NCBI RefSeq assembly: GCF_019216885.1
Contig: NZ_JAAQRC020000001.1
Coordinates: 1,488,001-1,552,000, forward strand
Source: Methylobacterium sp. SyP6R
GTDB lineage: Bacteria; Pseudomonadota; Alphaproteobacteria; Rhizobiales; Beijerinckiaceae
Length of the DNA stretch: 64,000 nucleotides
Direction of reading: 5' to 3'
The translations under genes were made by a program, and so were the position numbers. Shown here one piece after another: positions 28,576-39,044 of the stretch (position 1 is the first letter of the stretch; every line of letters starts with the position of its first letter). The notes under the pieces were generated by a model. That model did not search any database, was not told the DNA's origin, and worked only from the letters and a program-made list of their open reading frames with translations.

Positions 28576-30885
28576 ATGCTGTTCACACGTCGCCCCCGGG
28601 CTCCAGCGCCCCCCTCCGGCGCGGCCGGCCACACCGCCCGGGCGCTCCCGCCCGGGTCGATTCAGGACGCCGCGCCGCGGGGTCCGGGCTGGTTCGGTGC
28701 GCTCGCGGTCATCGTCGCCCTGGCGCTGGCGCTCGCCACCTTCCTGATCCTGGTCGGCGCCACCGCGATCGCGCCGACCCACACGGTGGTGGTGGCCTTG
28801 CTGCTCAGCAACGTCGCCCTGGTGCTGCTGCTCGTCGTGGTGATCGCCTGGGAGGCGCGGGTCTTCCTGCGCGCCCGGCAGACCAACGCCGCCGCCGCCC
28901 GGCTCCACACCCGCATCGTCGGCCTGTTCAGCCTGATCGCGACCCTGCCGACGGTGCTGCTCGCCGTGGTGGCGTCGATCACGCTCGAGCGCGGCCTGTC
29001 GCCCTGGTTCTCCGACCGGATGCGCAACGTCGTGCTGATGTCGGTCGACGTGGCCGACGCCTACCTGACCAACCAGTGCCAGAGCCTCGCCCGCGAGGCC
29101 CGCATCCTCTCCGACGACCTCACCCGGGCGCGCCCCGCCTTCGACGTCGAGCGGGCCTGGTTCGAGAGCTTCCTCACGGCGCGGGCCGCCTCGCTCGGCC
29201 TGCCGATCGCCCGGATCATGCGCTCGCCGACCGAGACCGTGGCGCGGGCCAATATCGACATCCTCAAGGACCCGCCGCTGCCCTCGGCCAGCGACTTCGA
29301 GGAAGCGTCGAAATCCGCCGACGCCACCTGCCTGCTGCCGCGGGAGGGGCGGGTCTTCGGCACGCTGATGCGGCTGCCGGCCTACGACGACGCCTTCCTG
29401 CTGGTCGAGCGCGAGGTGACGCGGCTCGCGGTCGAGTTCCCGGGCGTGTCGCGGGCCGCCGCGACCGAGTTCCTGACCATCGATGCCGGGCGGCGCAGCG
29501 TGCAGATCGCCTTCGCGACGATGTTCGCGCTGATCGCGCTCATCGCGCTGCTCTCGGCGGTGTGGTTCGGGCTCAACTTCGCCAATCGCTTCGTGGCGCC
29601 GATCCGCCGGCTGATCAACGCCGCCGACCAGGTCGCGTCGGGCAACTACTACGCCCAGGTCCCGTTCCGGAAGACGGAGGGCGACCTCCAGCACCTGGGC
29701 GAGAGCTTCAACAAGATGACCCAGGAGCTCAGCCGCCAGCGCACCACCCTGATCGAGCAGAGCGAGCAGATCGACAGCCGCCGCCGCTTCACCGAGGCGG
29801 TGCTGGCCGGGGTGCCGGCCGGCGTCATCGGCGTCGACGGGCGCGGAATCATCACCATCGCCAATCCGTCGGTGGAACGCATGCTCGGGCGCTCCGTCGC
29901 CGACCTCGTCGGCCAGCCCCTGGAGGCGGTGATGCCGGAGCTCGGCGGCCTGCCGGGGGATTCCCGCGCCCGCCCGACCCAGCAGCAGATCCAGATCGCC
30001 CGCAACGGCCGCGAGCGCACCATCGACGTGCGGACCACCAGCGAGCAGTCGCAGGACGGCGACCGGGGCTACGTCGTCACGCTGGACGACATCACCGACC
30101 TCGTCACGGCGCAGCGCACCTCGGCCTGGGCCGACGTCGCCCGCCGCATCGCCCACGAGATCAAGAACCCGCTGACCCCGATCCAGCTCTCGGCCGAGCG
30201 CATCCGGCGCAAGTACGGGAAGGTGATCACCGCCGACAAGGAGATCTTCGAGCAGTGCGTCGCCACGATCGTGCGCCAGGTCGACGACATCAAGCGGATG
30301 GTGGACGAGTTCTCGTCCTTCGCCCGGATGCCGAAGCCCGCGATCGCCCGCAACGACCTGACCGAGATCGTCAAGCAGAACCTGTTCATGATGCGGGTGG
30401 CCCATCCCGACGTGACCTTCACGCTGGAGGAGGGCGAGGCCCGGGTCAGCGCCGCCTTCGACACCAGGCTCCTGTCGCAGGCGATCACCAACATCCTCAA
30501 GAACGCCGTCGAGGCGGTGCAGGCGGTGCCGGAAGAGACCCGGGGCGAGAGCCTGGTCGCGGTCCGCCTCTACGAGGAGGGCGAGGCCGCGGTGATCGAG
30601 ATCACCGATACCGGCAAGGGATTCCCGCAGGAAGGGCGCCAGCGGCTGCTCGAACCCTATATGACCACCCGCGAGGGGGGCACGGGCCTCGGATTGGCGA
30701 TCGTGAGCAAGGTCTTGGAAGAGCACGGCGGCGGCATCGAGCTGAACGACAACCCGCGCGGGCGCGGCGGGCAGGTGCGGATGCGGGTCCTGCGCGAGAT
30801 GCGGCGCGACGAGCCGCCGGGGGGCGGCGGGACCCCGGCCCGGCCCGCGCGGTCTCCGGAGACGTCGCCGGAGCCCGCTGCGTGA
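28576..30885 (+). CDS. ntrY: Membrane sensor kinase NtrY
   Basis: 769 residues. Membrane helices at about 40-65, 70-92, 110-133 and 310-330 frame a periplasmic region. A HAMP domain (FVAPIRRLINAADQVASGNY), PAS (VLAGVPAGVIGVDGRGIITI) and HisKA ([20 protein letters not shown]) follow, with HATPase boxes ITNILKNAVEAV, ITDTGKGF and GTGLGLAIVSKV. NtrY works with NtrX in nitrogen, redox and envelope regulation of alphaproteobacteria. The C-terminal tail is Pro-rich. Confidence 0.95.
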   Translation: MLFTRRPRAPAPPSGAAGHTARALPPGSIQDAAPRGPGWFGALAVIVALALALATFLILVGATAIAPTHTVVVALLLSNVALVLLLVVVIAWEARVFLRARQTNAAAARLHTRIVGLFSLIATLPTVLLAVVASITLERGLSPWFSDRMRNVVLMSVDVADAYLTNQCQSLAREARILSDDLTRARPAFDVERAWFESFLTARAASLGLPIARIMRSPTETVARANIDILKDPPLPSASDFEEASKSADATCLLPREGRVFGTLMRLPAYDDAFLLVEREVTRLAVEFPGVSRAAATEFLTIDAGRRSVQIAFATMFALIALIALLSAVWFGLNFANRFVAPIRRLINAADQVASGNYYAQVPFRKTEGDLQHLGESFNKMTQELSRQRTTLIEQSEQIDSRRRFTEAVLAGVPAGVIGVDGRGIITIANPSVERMLGRSVADLVGQPLEAVMPELGGLPGDSRARPTQQQIQIARNGRERTIDVRTTSEQSQDGDRGYVVTLDDITDLVTAQRTSAWADVARRIAHEIKNPLTPIQLSAERIRRKYGKVITADKEIFEQCVATIVRQVDDIKRMVDEFSSFARMPKPAIARNDLTEIVKQNLFMMRVAHPDVTFTLEEGEARVSAAFDTRLLSQAITNILKNAVEAVQAVPEETRGESLVAVRLYEEGEAAVIEITDTGKGFPQEGRQRLLEPYMTTREGGTGLGLAIVSKVLEEHGGGIELNDNPRGRGGQVRMRVLREMRRDEPPGGGGTPARPARSPETSPEPAA

Positions 30886-31013
30886 CGCGGGCCCGCCCTT
30901 GCCGGGAGCGGCGCCCTTCGAATTGCCGTCTTCATCACAGCCATTTTCGATACAGCACGGGGTGCCGCGGGGCCGTCAGGACCGCCGCCCACGCCGCGGG
31001 GAGGCCCTGAGCC

Positions 31014-32384
31014 ATGAGCGCCGACATTCTGATCGTCGATGACGAGGCCGACATCCGCGAGCTCGTCGCCGGCATCCTCGACGACGAGGGCCACCGCACC
31101 CGCACCGCCGGCTCCTCCGACGAGGCGCTCGCGGCGATCGAGGCGCGCCGCCCGCACCTCGTCTTCCTCGACATCTGGCTCCAGGGCTCGCGCCTCGACG
31201 GGCTGCAGGTACTCGACGTGATCAAGGCCCAGGCCCCGGACCTGCCGGTGGTGATGATCTCGGGCCACGGCAACATCGAGACCGCGGTCTCGGCGATCAA
31301 GGCGGGCGCCTACGACTTCATCGAGAAGCCGTTCAAGGCCGACCGGCTGATCCTGGTCGCCGAGCGGGCGCTGGAGGCCTCGCGCCTCAAGCGCGAGGTG
31401 CGCGACCTCAAGGCGCGGTCGGGCCAGGCGAGCCGCATCGTCGGCGCCTCGGTGGCGGCCAACCAGCTGCGCCAGACCGTCGAGCGCGTCGCGCCCACCA
31501 ACGCCCGGGTGATGATCTCGGGCGCGCCGGGCTCGGGCAAGGAACTCTCGGCCCGCACCATCCACGCCGCCTCGTCGCGGGCGAACGGACCCTTCGTGGT
31601 GATCAACGCCGCGACGATCACCCCCGACACGATGGAGGCCGAGCTGTTCGGCGTCGAGGCGGCCGACGGCAAGCCGCGCCGGGTCGGCGCGCTGGAAGAA
31701 GCCCATGGCGGCAGCCTCTACATCGACGAGGTCGCGGACATGCCCCGCGAGACCCAGAACCGCATCCTGCGGGTCCTCGTCGACCAGAACTTCCAGCGCG
31801 TCGGCGGCACCACCCGGGTCCATGTCGACGTGCGGATCATCTCGTCGTCGTCGCGCGATCTCGCGGAGGAAATCGCCGGCGGGCGCTTCCGCGAGGACCT
31901 GTTCCATCGCCTGAGCGTGGTACCGATCCGGGTGCCCTCGCTCGCCGAGCGGCGCGAGGACGTGCCGGAGCTGATCACGTTCTTCATGGAGCAGATCTCG
32001 GGCGCCACCGGCCTGCCGCAACGGCGCATCGCCGCCGACGCCATGGCGGTGCTGCAATCGCACGACTGGCCCGGCAACGTGCGCCAGCTGCGCAACAACG
32101 TCGAGCGGCTGATGATCCTGACGCAAGGAGACCCCGAGACCGAGGTGACGACCGAGATGCTGCCGAGCGAGGTCGGCGCGCTCGTACCCACTACCCCGAG
32201 CGGCGCCGGCGGCGAGAAGCTGATGAGCCTGGCGCTCCGCGAGGCCCGCGAGATCTTCGAGCGCGAATACCTGGTGGCCCAGATCGCCCGCTTCTCCGGC
32301 AACATCTCCCGCACCGCCGAGTTCATCGGCATGGAGCGCTCGGCCCTGCACCGGAAGCTCAAGTCGCTGGGCATCGGCGCCTGA
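31014..32384 (+). CDS. ntrX: Response regulator NtrX
   Basis: 456 residues. The receiver has Asp53 (VFLDIWLQG) and the typical GHGNIETAVSAIKAGAYDFI. The AAA+ domain keeps Walker A-like SGAPGSGKEL and Walker B SLYIDEVAD, but there is no GAFTGA loop where NtrC has one (the stretch reads GVEAADGKPRRVGALEEA). So sigma-54 activation is not expected, as known for other alphaproteobacterial NtrX. A Fis-type helix-turn-helix closes the protein (GNISRTAEFIGMERSALHRK). It lies 128 bases after ntrY. Confidence 0.95.
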   Translation: MSADILIVDDEADIRELVAGILDDEGHRTRTAGSSDEALAAIEARRPHLVFLDIWLQGSRLDGLQVLDVIKAQAPDLPVVMISGHGNIETAVSAIKAGAYDFIEKPFKADRLILVAERALEASRLKREVRDLKARSGQASRIVGASVAANQLRQTVERVAPTNARVMISGAPGSGKELSARTIHAASSRANGPFVVINAATITPDTMEAELFGVEAADGKPRRVGALEEAHGGSLYIDEVADMPRETQNRILRVLVDQNFQRVGGTTRVHVDVRIISSSSRDLAEEIAGGRFREDLFHRLSVVPIRVPSLAERREDVPELITFFMEQISGATGLPQRRIAADAMAVLQSHDWPGNVRQLRNNVERLMILTQGDPETEVTTEMLPSEVGALVPTTPSGAGGEKLMSLALREAREIFEREYLVAQIARFSGNISRTAEFIGMERSALHRKLKSLGIGA

Positions 32385-32668
32385 CGAGGATGACGACCCG
32401 CTCGATCCCACATTTGTGAGTGCCAAGCTCGGGTCCTTCTGCTAGGGCGGCCTGTGGCCGGGGCGCGACAGGATCGCGAGCACGAGCCGGATGCGGCAGG
32501 TTCGGTGGCCGGGGACTTCCCCTGCGGCCAGTCTGCACTTGCGCCCGGACGAGCTTCACCGTGTAATGGAGCGGCCGGCTCCCGGGGCGGCGCGCCGCGC
32601 CTCCCGCATAACGACAACACGGACCGACCCGTCGACAGGACTGGCAGCGGGTTCAAAGGACAAGAAGA

Positions 32669-32923
32669 ATGGCGGGCGAACGCGCTCAGAATCTGCAGGA
32701 CACCTTCCTCAACCACGTTCGCAAGAACAAGATTCCGCTGACGATCTTTTTGGTCAACGGTGTGAAGTTGCAGGGTGTCGTGACTTGGTTCGACAACTTC
32801 TGCGTGCTGCTGCGGCGCGACGGCCACTCGCAGCTGGTCTACAAGCACGCGATCTCGACGATCATGCCCGGCCATCCGGTGCAGCTGTTCGAGCAGGGCG
32901 AGGAGGGGGCCGAGAAGGCCTAA
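32669..32923 (+). CDS. hfq: RNA chaperone Hfq
   Basis: 84 residues. The Sm1 motif is [20 protein letters not shown] and Sm2 is [10 protein letters not shown]; the proximal-face [12 protein letters not shown] is intact. Forms a hexameric ring pairing small RNAs with mRNAs. The ribosome-binding site is acaagaag. The C-terminus is short and acidic, as usual in alphaproteobacteria. It is followed by an intrinsic terminator, so hflX is probably transcribed separately as well. Confidence 0.97.
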
Positions 32924-33038
32924 TACCCCAGGCCTGGTCTCCCAGGCCCGATCCCCTGAAGGCCTGATCCCGTTCCGAGGAAAAGGCGCGAGCGGCGCGG
33001 CCCCCGAGGGCCCCGCAAGACGTGTCCATGCCAGTGTC

Positions 33039-33065
33039 CAGGCCGCATCGTGCGGCCTGTTTTTT
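33039..33065 (+). terminator. Intrinsic terminator after hfq
   Basis: Stem aggccgca/tgcggcct with loop tcg, then gTTTTTT; 116 bases after the hfq stop. Confidence 0.85.
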
Positions 33066-33199
33066 GTCAGACGGACCCTCCCTGCAAGAAGTCCGCGGAT
33101 CCCGGGCCGCGGAGACGCCCTGCCGCTTGATTCTCGCGGCCCCTCATCCAACCTCTATCCGATGGACTCCCGACCGACGCGGGAGCGACCGGAGACACG

Positions 33200-34579
33200 A
33201 TGGAACCGCGGATACAGGGCGAGATCCGCCTGCAAGGCCAGGCCGAGCCGGAGGCCGCGATCGCGGCCGAGACCCGCACGCTGGTGATCGGCCCCTACCC
33301 GACGAAGCGCGACGCCCACGGTGAGCCGCGCCCGGCTCTCGCCCGCCTCGACGAGGCGGTGGGGCTGGCCGCCGCGATCGAGCTCGACGTGGCCGACAAG
33401 CTCCTCGTCACGATCCAGCAGATCCGGCCCTCGACCTATCTCGGCAAGGGAAGGGTGGAGGAGATCGGCGGGCGCATCGAGGCCGAGGGCATCCGCCTCG
33501 TGGTGATGGATTGCGCGCTCTCGCCGGTGCAGCAGCGCAACCTGGAAAAGGCCTGGGGCGTCAAGGTCATCGACCGGACCGGCCTGATCCTGGAGATCTT
33601 CGGGCGGCGCGCCTCGACCCGCGAGGGCACGCTCCAGGTCGAGCATGCGCATCTCGCCTACCAGCGCAGCCGGCTGGTGCGGTCCTGGACCCACCTCGAG
33701 CGCCAGCGCGGCGGCTTCGGCTTCCTCGGCGGCCCGGGCGAGACCCAGATCGAGGCCGACCGGCGGATGATCCAGGAGCGGATGACCCGGATCGAGCGCG
33801 ATCTGGAGACCGTCACCCGCACCCGCGGCCTGCACCGCCGCTCCCGCCGCCGGGTGCCGTACCCGATCGTGGCGCTCGTCGGCTACACCAATGCCGGCAA
33901 GTCGACCCTGTTCAACCGCCTGACCCGGGCCGAGGTGCTGGCGGAGAACATGCTGTTCGCCACCCTCGACCCGACGGCCCGCGCCATCAAGCTGCCGCAC
34001 GGCGAGACCGCGATCCTGTCCGACACCGTCGGCTTCATCTCCGACCTGCCGACCATGCTGATCGCCGCCTTCCGGGCGACTTTGGAGGACGTGATCGAGG
34101 CCGACATCCTGCTCCACGTCCGCGACATCGCCCACGAGGATGCGGAGGCGCAAGGCGCCGACGTGGCGCAGGTGCTCGCCGAACTCGGCATCGAGCCCGA
34201 TGCCGACCGCATCATCGAGGTCTGGAACAAGGCCGACCTCCTCGACGAGGCGGAGCGCGAGCGCCTGATGAACCTGAGCCGGCCGAACGGCGCCAAGGGC
34301 TCCGGGCCGGTCCTGCTCTCGGCGCTGACCGGCGAGGGCATCGACCGCCTGATGAGCAGGATCGAGGCCCGGATCGCGGCGGCCCGCACGAGCTTCGCGG
34401 TGATCCTGGAGCCGGCGCAAGGCGCGGAGCTGCACTGGCTCTACGAGAATGCCGAGGTGCTCGACCGCCGCGAGGATGCCGAGGGCGCGATGCATCTCGT
34501 CGTCCGGGTCGCGCCGGAGAAGGAGCCGCGGTTCCTCAACCGGTTCGGGGCGGCGCGGCGGTTGAAGGGGAGTGGGTGA
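33200..34579 (+). CDS. hflX: Ribosome-associated GTPase HflX
   Basis: 459 residues. The N-terminal HflX domain ([40 protein letters not shown]) and the conserved [19 protein letters not shown] are present. The GTPase motifs are G1 [11 protein letters not shown]3 [10 protein letters not shown] and G4 WNKADLL. In other bacteria HflX splits stalled ribosomes under stress. hfq-hflX is a conserved order. Confidence 0.96.
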   Translation: MEPRIQGEIRLQGQAEPEAAIAAETRTLVIGPYPTKRDAHGEPRPALARLDEAVGLAAAIELDVADKLLVTIQQIRPSTYLGKGRVEEIGGRIEAEGIRLVVMDCALSPVQQRNLEKAWGVKVIDRTGLILEIFGRRASTREGTLQVEHAHLAYQRSRLVRSWTHLERQRGGFGFLGGPGETQIEADRRMIQERMTRIERDLETVTRTRGLHRRSRRRVPYPIVALVGYTNAGKSTLFNRLTRAEVLAENMLFATLDPTARAIKLPHGETAILSDTVGFISDLPTMLIAAFRATLEDVIEADILLHVRDIAHEDAEAQGADVAQVLAELGIEPDADRIIEVWNKADLLDEAERERLMNLSRPNGAKGSGPVLLSALTGEGIDRLMSRIEARIAAARTSFAVILEPAQGAELHWLYENAEVLDRREDAEGAMHLVVRVAPEKEPRFLNRFGAARRLKGSG

Positions 34580-34665
34580 GGCGCCCTTGGGCATCGCCGC
34601 ACGAATACATTGATTTTGATCCGCAATAATAACGACAAGTCGAGTGCGGCGAAACCTTCGCGCCC

Positions 34666-35826
34666 ATGCCGATCCACCGCCTCGCCATCTCCGGCTACCG
34701 CTCCTTGCGCGACATCGTGCTCGGCCTCGACCGGCTGACCGTGGTGACGGGGGCCAATGGCAGCGGCAAGTCGAGCCTCTACCGTGCCCTTCGCCTCCTC
34801 GCCGAGGTCGCGCAAGGGCGGGCGATCCCGTCCCTCGCCCGGGAGGGGGGCTTCGCCTCGGCGCTGTGGGCCGGGCCGGAGACGTTCGGGCGCCAGGTCC
34901 TGTCCGGGGCGCGGCGGGTCGAGGGCACGGTGCGGCGCCATCCGGTCGAGCTGAAGCTCGGCTTCTCCGACGACGATGTCGGCTACGCCATCGCCCTCGG
35001 CCTGCCGGCCACGAGCTTTTCGGGCACGTTCTTTTCCCAGGACCCGGAGATCAAGGCCGAGAGCGTCTGGACCGGGCCGATCGTCGGTCGGGCGAACGTC
35101 TTCGCCGAGCGGCGCGGGCCGCTGGTGCGCCTGCGCGACGGGTCCGGCAGCTGGACCGAGGCCCTGCGCGATCTGCCCGCCTTCGACAGCCTGATGACCC
35201 ACGGCGCCGACCCTCGCGACGCCCTCGACGTGCTGATGCTCCGCGAGCGGATGCGGGCCTGGCGCTTCTACGACCATGTCCGCACCGACCGGGACGCGCC
35301 GGCCCGCCGGCCGCAGATCGGCACCCGCACGCCGGTGCTGGCCGCCGACGGCGCCGACGTCGCGGCGGCGATCCGGACGATCATCGAGATCGGCGACCGG
35401 GACGCCCTCGACGCCACCATCGCCGAGGCGTTCCCGGGGGCGACGGTGTCGGTGGCGGCGAGCGAGGGCCAGTTCTCGCTCGAACTCGGCCAGCACGGGC
35501 TGCTGCGCCCCTTGCGCGGGCCCGAGCTCTCGGACGGGACCCTGCGCTACATCCTGCTCGCCGCAGCCCTCCTGTCGCCGCGCCCGCCCGAGCTGATGGT
35601 GCTCAACGAACCCGAGACCAGCCTGCATGCCGACCTGCTGGCGCCGCTGGCCGCGCTGATCGCGCGGGCGGCGCAAGCCACGCAGGTCCTGGTGGTGTCG
35701 CACGCCGCCGCCCTGGTGGCGGCCCTGGAGCGGCAGGGCGCGGCCCGCATCACCCTGGACAAGCGTCTCGGCGAGACCCTGGCGCCGGACCACGACCCGC
35801 CATCCTGGACCTGGCCGAAACGATAG
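34666..35826 (+). CDS. ABC-type AAA ATPase of the COG4637 (RecF/OLD-like) kind
   Basis: 386 residues. Walker [21 protein letters not shown] lies near residue 30, a signature-like [18 protein letters not shown] near 285, Walker [17 protein letters not shown] and the switch His VVSHAAAL. Asn replaces the usual Asp in Walker B (LNEPE), normal for this family. There is no adjacent nuclease gene, so no Gabija- or OLD-type defence pairing can be claimed; its role is unknown. It starts 87 bases after hflX. Confidence 0.85.
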   Translation: MPIHRLAISGYRSLRDIVLGLDRLTVVTGANGSGKSSLYRALRLLAEVAQGRAIPSLAREGGFASALWAGPETFGRQVLSGARRVEGTVRRHPVELKLGFSDDDVGYAIALGLPATSFSGTFFSQDPEIKAESVWTGPIVGRANVFAERRGPLVRLRDGSGSWTEALRDLPAFDSLMTHGADPRDALDVLMLRERMRAWRFYDHVRTDRDAPARRPQIGTRTPVLAADGADVAAAIRTIIEIGDRDALDATIAEAFPGATVSVAASEGQFSLELGQHGLLRPLRGPELSDGTLRYILLAAALLSPRPPELMVLNEPETSLHADLLAPLAALIARAAQATQVLVVSHAAALVAALERQGAARITLDKRLGETLAPDHDPPSWTWPKR

Positions 35827-35835
35827 ACGCCCGGG

Positions 35836-37053
35836 TCATGCCGCGGCGAAGCGGCGCCCGCGCAGATGCCCGATGAAGCGGCGCCGGACCAGGAGCAGGG
35901 CGCCGGAGACGGCGAGGCAATAGACCCCCATCCCGGTGACGATGCCGGCGAACGGCACCCCGGCATCGATGAGCAGGCCCGACAGGAACGGGCCGAGCGC
36001 CGTGCCGAGCACCATGATCGCCACGATGGTACCGCGGATCGCCCCGAGATGGCGGGTGCCGTAGACCTCCGGCCAGAGGGCGCCGAACAGGGTGAGCGAG
36101 ATCCCGTCGGTGACGCCGTAGAGCAGCATGAAGGCGAAGGCGGCTGAACGAGCCGAGACCCCGCCGAGGATCAGGCAGGCGAGGCCGAACGGCACCAGGT
36201 AGAGGGGCAGCAAAGCCAGGGCGGAGAACCGGTCGACGAGGCGGCCGGCCACGAGCAGGACGACGAAGGTCGCGGCCGCATAGGGCGGGAAGGCGGCGGC
36301 GAGCAACTCCGGCGGCCAGCCCCGGCTCTCGGCCAGATGCACTTGGTGGAAGAAGATGGTGTTGCTGATGAAGGAGGGCGGCAGCATCGCCAGCAGCAAC
36401 AGGTACAGGAACGGGTCGGCGAGGGCTTGCGCCCGGGTCGCCCCCTCGGCCGGGCCGGCGCGGGTCGTCTCCTCCGGCACCCGCTCGCGCGCCACGAGAT
36501 GGCGGGCCAGCGGCAGGGCGACGAGGACCAGGAGCCCGGCGATGCCGAGCCAGGCGCCGCGCCAGCCGAGGACACCGGCTGCCGCGACGAAGCCGAGGGG
36601 CAGGCAGGCCTGGCCGGCATTGAGCCCGAGCGCCGCGAGCGACACCGCCCGGCCGCGCTCCGCCGAGAACCAGCGTCCGAGCAGCGTGTAGGCGGTCTGG
36701 AGCATCAGCCCCTGGCCGGCGAGGCGGAGCAGGAACAGGCTCGAGGCCAGCACGCCCAGGTTCGGCGACAGGCCGAGGCCGGCGGCGCCCATGGCCAGGA
36801 GGCTGCCTGCGAGGCTTACCACCCGCGTCGCCGGCCAGCGGTCGATGAGCCCGCCGAGACCGGCGAGCGCCAGGGCCGAGGCCAGGGTGACGCCGGCATG
36901 GAGCGCCCCGAACGCCCCGTCCGACAGCCCGAACTCCCGCCGGATCGCCCCGCTCGACAAGGCAACCACGAAGGTCTGGCCGAAGCAGCCGCAGAACAGG
37001 AGCAGGAACCCGGCCGCGAGCCAGCGCAGGTTGGCCGTGATGAAGGGGGGCAT
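35836..37053 (-). CDS. MFS transporter
   Basis: 405 residues from ATG 37053; a start at 37089 would add twelve residues. Twelve hydrophobic helices, with LGGLIDRWPATRVV at the loop 2-3 position and the second-half copy VAGRLVDRFSAL. FCGCFGQTFVVALSSG opens the first helix. The substrate is unknown. It is convergent with the ATPase gene, ten bases apart. Confidence 0.85.
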   Translation of the reverse strand: MPPFITANLRWLAAGFLLLFCGCFGQTFVVALSSGAIRREFGLSDGAFGALHAGVTLASALALAGLGGLIDRWPATRVVSLAGSLLAMGAAGLGLSPNLGVLASSLFLLRLAGQGLMLQTAYTLLGRWFSAERGRAVSLAALGLNAGQACLPLGFVAAAGVLGWRGAWLGIAGLLVLVALPLARHLVARERVPEETTRAGPAEGATRAQALADPFLYLLLLAMLPPSFISNTIFFHQVHLAESRGWPPELLAAAFPPYAAATFVVLLVAGRLVDRFSALALLPLYLVPFGLACLILGGVSARSAAFAFMLLYGVTDGISLTLFGALWPEVYGTRHLGAIRGTIVAIMVLGTALGPFLSGLLIDAGVPFAGIVTGMGVYCLAVSGALLLVRRRFIGHLRGRRFAAA

Positions 37054-37169
37054 GGGGTGGGAGGTAGCGGAGGGGCGGGACCGCGGCAACGACGATCTCC
37101 CGGAAGGACGACAGACTATGCGACTCTGTCGACAGTGCAGAATCAGCGCATTCTTCTCCGCCTCTCCGT

Positions 37170-37307
37170 GTCATTCCGGGGCCGCGCCAGCGGAGCCCGG
37201 AATCCAGAACCGCGGGTGATCCAGAAAGAAGCGGCCAGCGTTCCGCTTAGTTCTATTCCACCTGAGTGTCTGGATTCCGGGCTCCGCTGGCGCGGCCCCG
37301 GAATGAC
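37170..37307. repeat. 138-bp dispersed palindromic element
   Basis: Starts gtcattccggggccgcg, ends cgcggccccggaatgac; the outer 35-40 bases of each end are nearly perfect inverted repeats (both include cagcggagcccgg or its complement). Centre variable. It is the only feature in the gap 37054-37400. Confidence 0.85.
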
Positions 37308-37400
37308 ATGGTCGGTTTCAAACATGTCGGCGGCGATCGACCGGACAGGCCGGAAACGCGGCGCGCGGCCCGGGCCATCCCCGGGCCGCGCGCCCATCTC

Positions 37401-38390
37401 TCACTGCGAACGACGACCGAACGAGATCGCGTAGGCCTGGACCCGGGCGTCGATCAGCGGGTCGTCCGAGACCTCGACGCCGTCCGGCAGGTTGTTGGGC
37501 ATGAACAGCAGCGCCTTCTCGGCGGTCTGGCTGTCGGGCACCGCCTTGGTCAGCGTCAGGGTGCCGAGATCGACGAAGCGGCGGTCCTCCGGCCAGGGCA
37601 CCGTCGCGTCCTTGGTCGAATCGCCGGGTTGGGCGATCTGCGCCTCGATCCGGAAGGCGACCGGCGCCTTGGCGAGGTGGGCCGGCATCTCCTCGACGAG
37701 GTAGTTCGGGCCCTTGGCCTTGGCCTCGTCGGCGCTCAGGATCTCCTCGCCGGCCACCGGCACGATGCGGTAGCGGAAGGGGGTGCGCTTGCCGGCGGCG
37801 TCGACCAGCACGAAGGCGTTGACGCCGTTATAGACCTGGCGGCCGAAGCTCGACGGGGTCCGGGCGCTGGCGAGCGCCTTCGGGGCGGCCGGATGCGCCG
37901 CCATGAACTGCTCGACCGGGGTCGGCTTCGGTGCGTCGGGGCCGCTCCTGGTGATCGCCACCAGGAGATCGCGGAACTCCTCGCCGGTCGCGACGGGGAA
38001 GAACTTCAGCGAGTTGGTGACGACGTCCATCTCGGAGCCGTCGGCGGGCTTGAACTTGATCGACAGGCCGTGCGGGTTGGCCTGGGGCGCGCCGTCGGGG
38101 ATCTCCGGCAGGCCGGTCGCGTCGGAGAAGCGCACGGTCACCGGCACGGCGGCGCCGGAGAACACGCCCGCCTTGCTCAGGGTCCTGGCGTCCTTCGACG
38201 GGGTGAAGCTGCCCTCCACCACCACGCCCTTGGCGTGGTTCGAGCGCTTGCCAGGATGGTCGCCGAAGATCTTGGTCATCGCCGCGATGGTCTGCTCGGC
38301 GGTGGACGAGGCATCCTGAGCGAGAGCAGGCGCGGCGGCGAGGATCAGCGCGGCACCGAGCAGCGTGCGCCGGAGGGTGGCGTGGGTCAT
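37401..38390 (-). CDS. Exported catalase-family peroxidase
   Basis: 329 residues with a signal peptide (LLGAALILAAAPALAQ). The minimal catalase fold has distal His52 (RSNHAKGVVVEGSF), the Asn block PHGLSIKFKPADG and proximal heme-ligand Tyr320 (ARVQAYAISFG). The length is far below true catalases (about 480 or more), matching the periplasmic catalase-related peroxidase group (SrpA-like), which usually removes peroxides with an electron donor. No cytochrome b561 partner gene follows, although one often does. Confidence 0.92.
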   Translation of the reverse strand: MTHATLRRTLLGAALILAAAPALAQDASSTAEQTIAAMTKIFGDHPGKRSNHAKGVVVEGSFTPSKDARTLSKAGVFSGAAVPVTVRFSDATGLPEIPDGAPQANPHGLSIKFKPADGSEMDVVTNSLKFFPVATGEEFRDLLVAITRSGPDAPKPTPVEQFMAAHPAAPKALASARTPSSFGRQVYNGVNAFVLVDAAGKRTPFRYRIVPVAGEEILSADEAKAKGPNYLVEEMPAHLAKAPVAFRIEAQIAQPGDSTKDATVPWPEDRRFVDLGTLTLTKAVPDSQTAEKALLFMPNNLPDGVEVSDDPLIDARVQAYAISFGRRSQ

Positions 38391-38520
38391 GGTCGGTCAT
38401 CCCTGCACAGGGCCGAGTCGGCCCGGCGCGACATGACCCGACGATTCGATTGCGCGCAAGCGATTGCCGATCAAAAATTCGTCAGGTTCCGGACTGGCAG
38501 GTTCCGGACTGGCATGCGGA

Positions 38521-39036
38521 TCACAGCCGCTTGTGCATGAAGGTGCAGGGCTCCCGCTCGCCCGTCGGCGAGCAGGCGTAGTCCGGCACCGTGCCGGTGA
38601 CGGCGTAGCCCAGCGCGCGGTAGAGCGCCTCGCCGGCATCACCGGCCCGGGTGTCGAGGATCAGGAGCGAGCGCCCCTCGGCGGCGGCGACGGCTTCCGC
38701 TTCCCGCATCAGTGCCCGGCCGAGGCCGCGGCGGCGCGCCTCCGGATGGACCAGCACCTTGGTGATCTCGGCCCGGTGGCGGCCGTTCGGCGGCGAGGCG
38801 AGGCCGACCTGGGTGCAGCCGAGGATGCGCCCGTCGTGGCGGGCCACCAGCAGCCGGCGCGCCCCGCTCCGCAGGGCCGGTAGCCCGTCGCGCCAGAAGT
38901 CTTCCGCCTCGGACAGGGTGAAGGGGAGCACGAAGCCGATGCTGGCCCCGTCGAGGACGCAAGCCAGGAGCAGGGCGGCCAGCTCGGGCAGGGCGGCTTC
39001 CGCTTCCTCGGGGGAGAGGGTGTCGATCGTCGTCAT
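38521..39036 (-). CDS. GNAT-family N-acetyltransferase
   Basis: 171 residues. ATG 39036 is the start matching the domain. The acetyl-CoA loop is EARRRGLGRALM, preceded by AEITKVLVHP; the C-terminal EALYRALGYAVTGTVPDYA is typical. It lies 8 bases after the XRE-cupin gene, so they form an operon in which the regulator probably controls the enzyme. Acceptor unknown. A 15-bp tandem duplication (aggttccggactggc at 38484-38498 and 38499-38513) lies just past its stop. Confidence 0.92.
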   Translation of the reverse strand: MTTIDTLSPEEAEAALPELAALLLACVLDGASIGFVLPFTLSEAEDFWRDGLPALRSGARRLLVARHDGRILGCTQVGLASPPNGRHRAEITKVLVHPEARRRGLGRALMREAEAVAAAEGRSLLILDTRAGDAGEALYRALGYAVTGTVPDYACSPTGEREPCTFMHKRL

Positions 39037-39044
39037 GGTGGGTC

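Noticed and set aside
34666..35826. OLD/Gabija-type phage defence from the AAA ATPase
   Set aside because: There is no TOPRIM domain in the protein and no UvrD-like helicase partner; the gene fits the ordinary COG4637 family.
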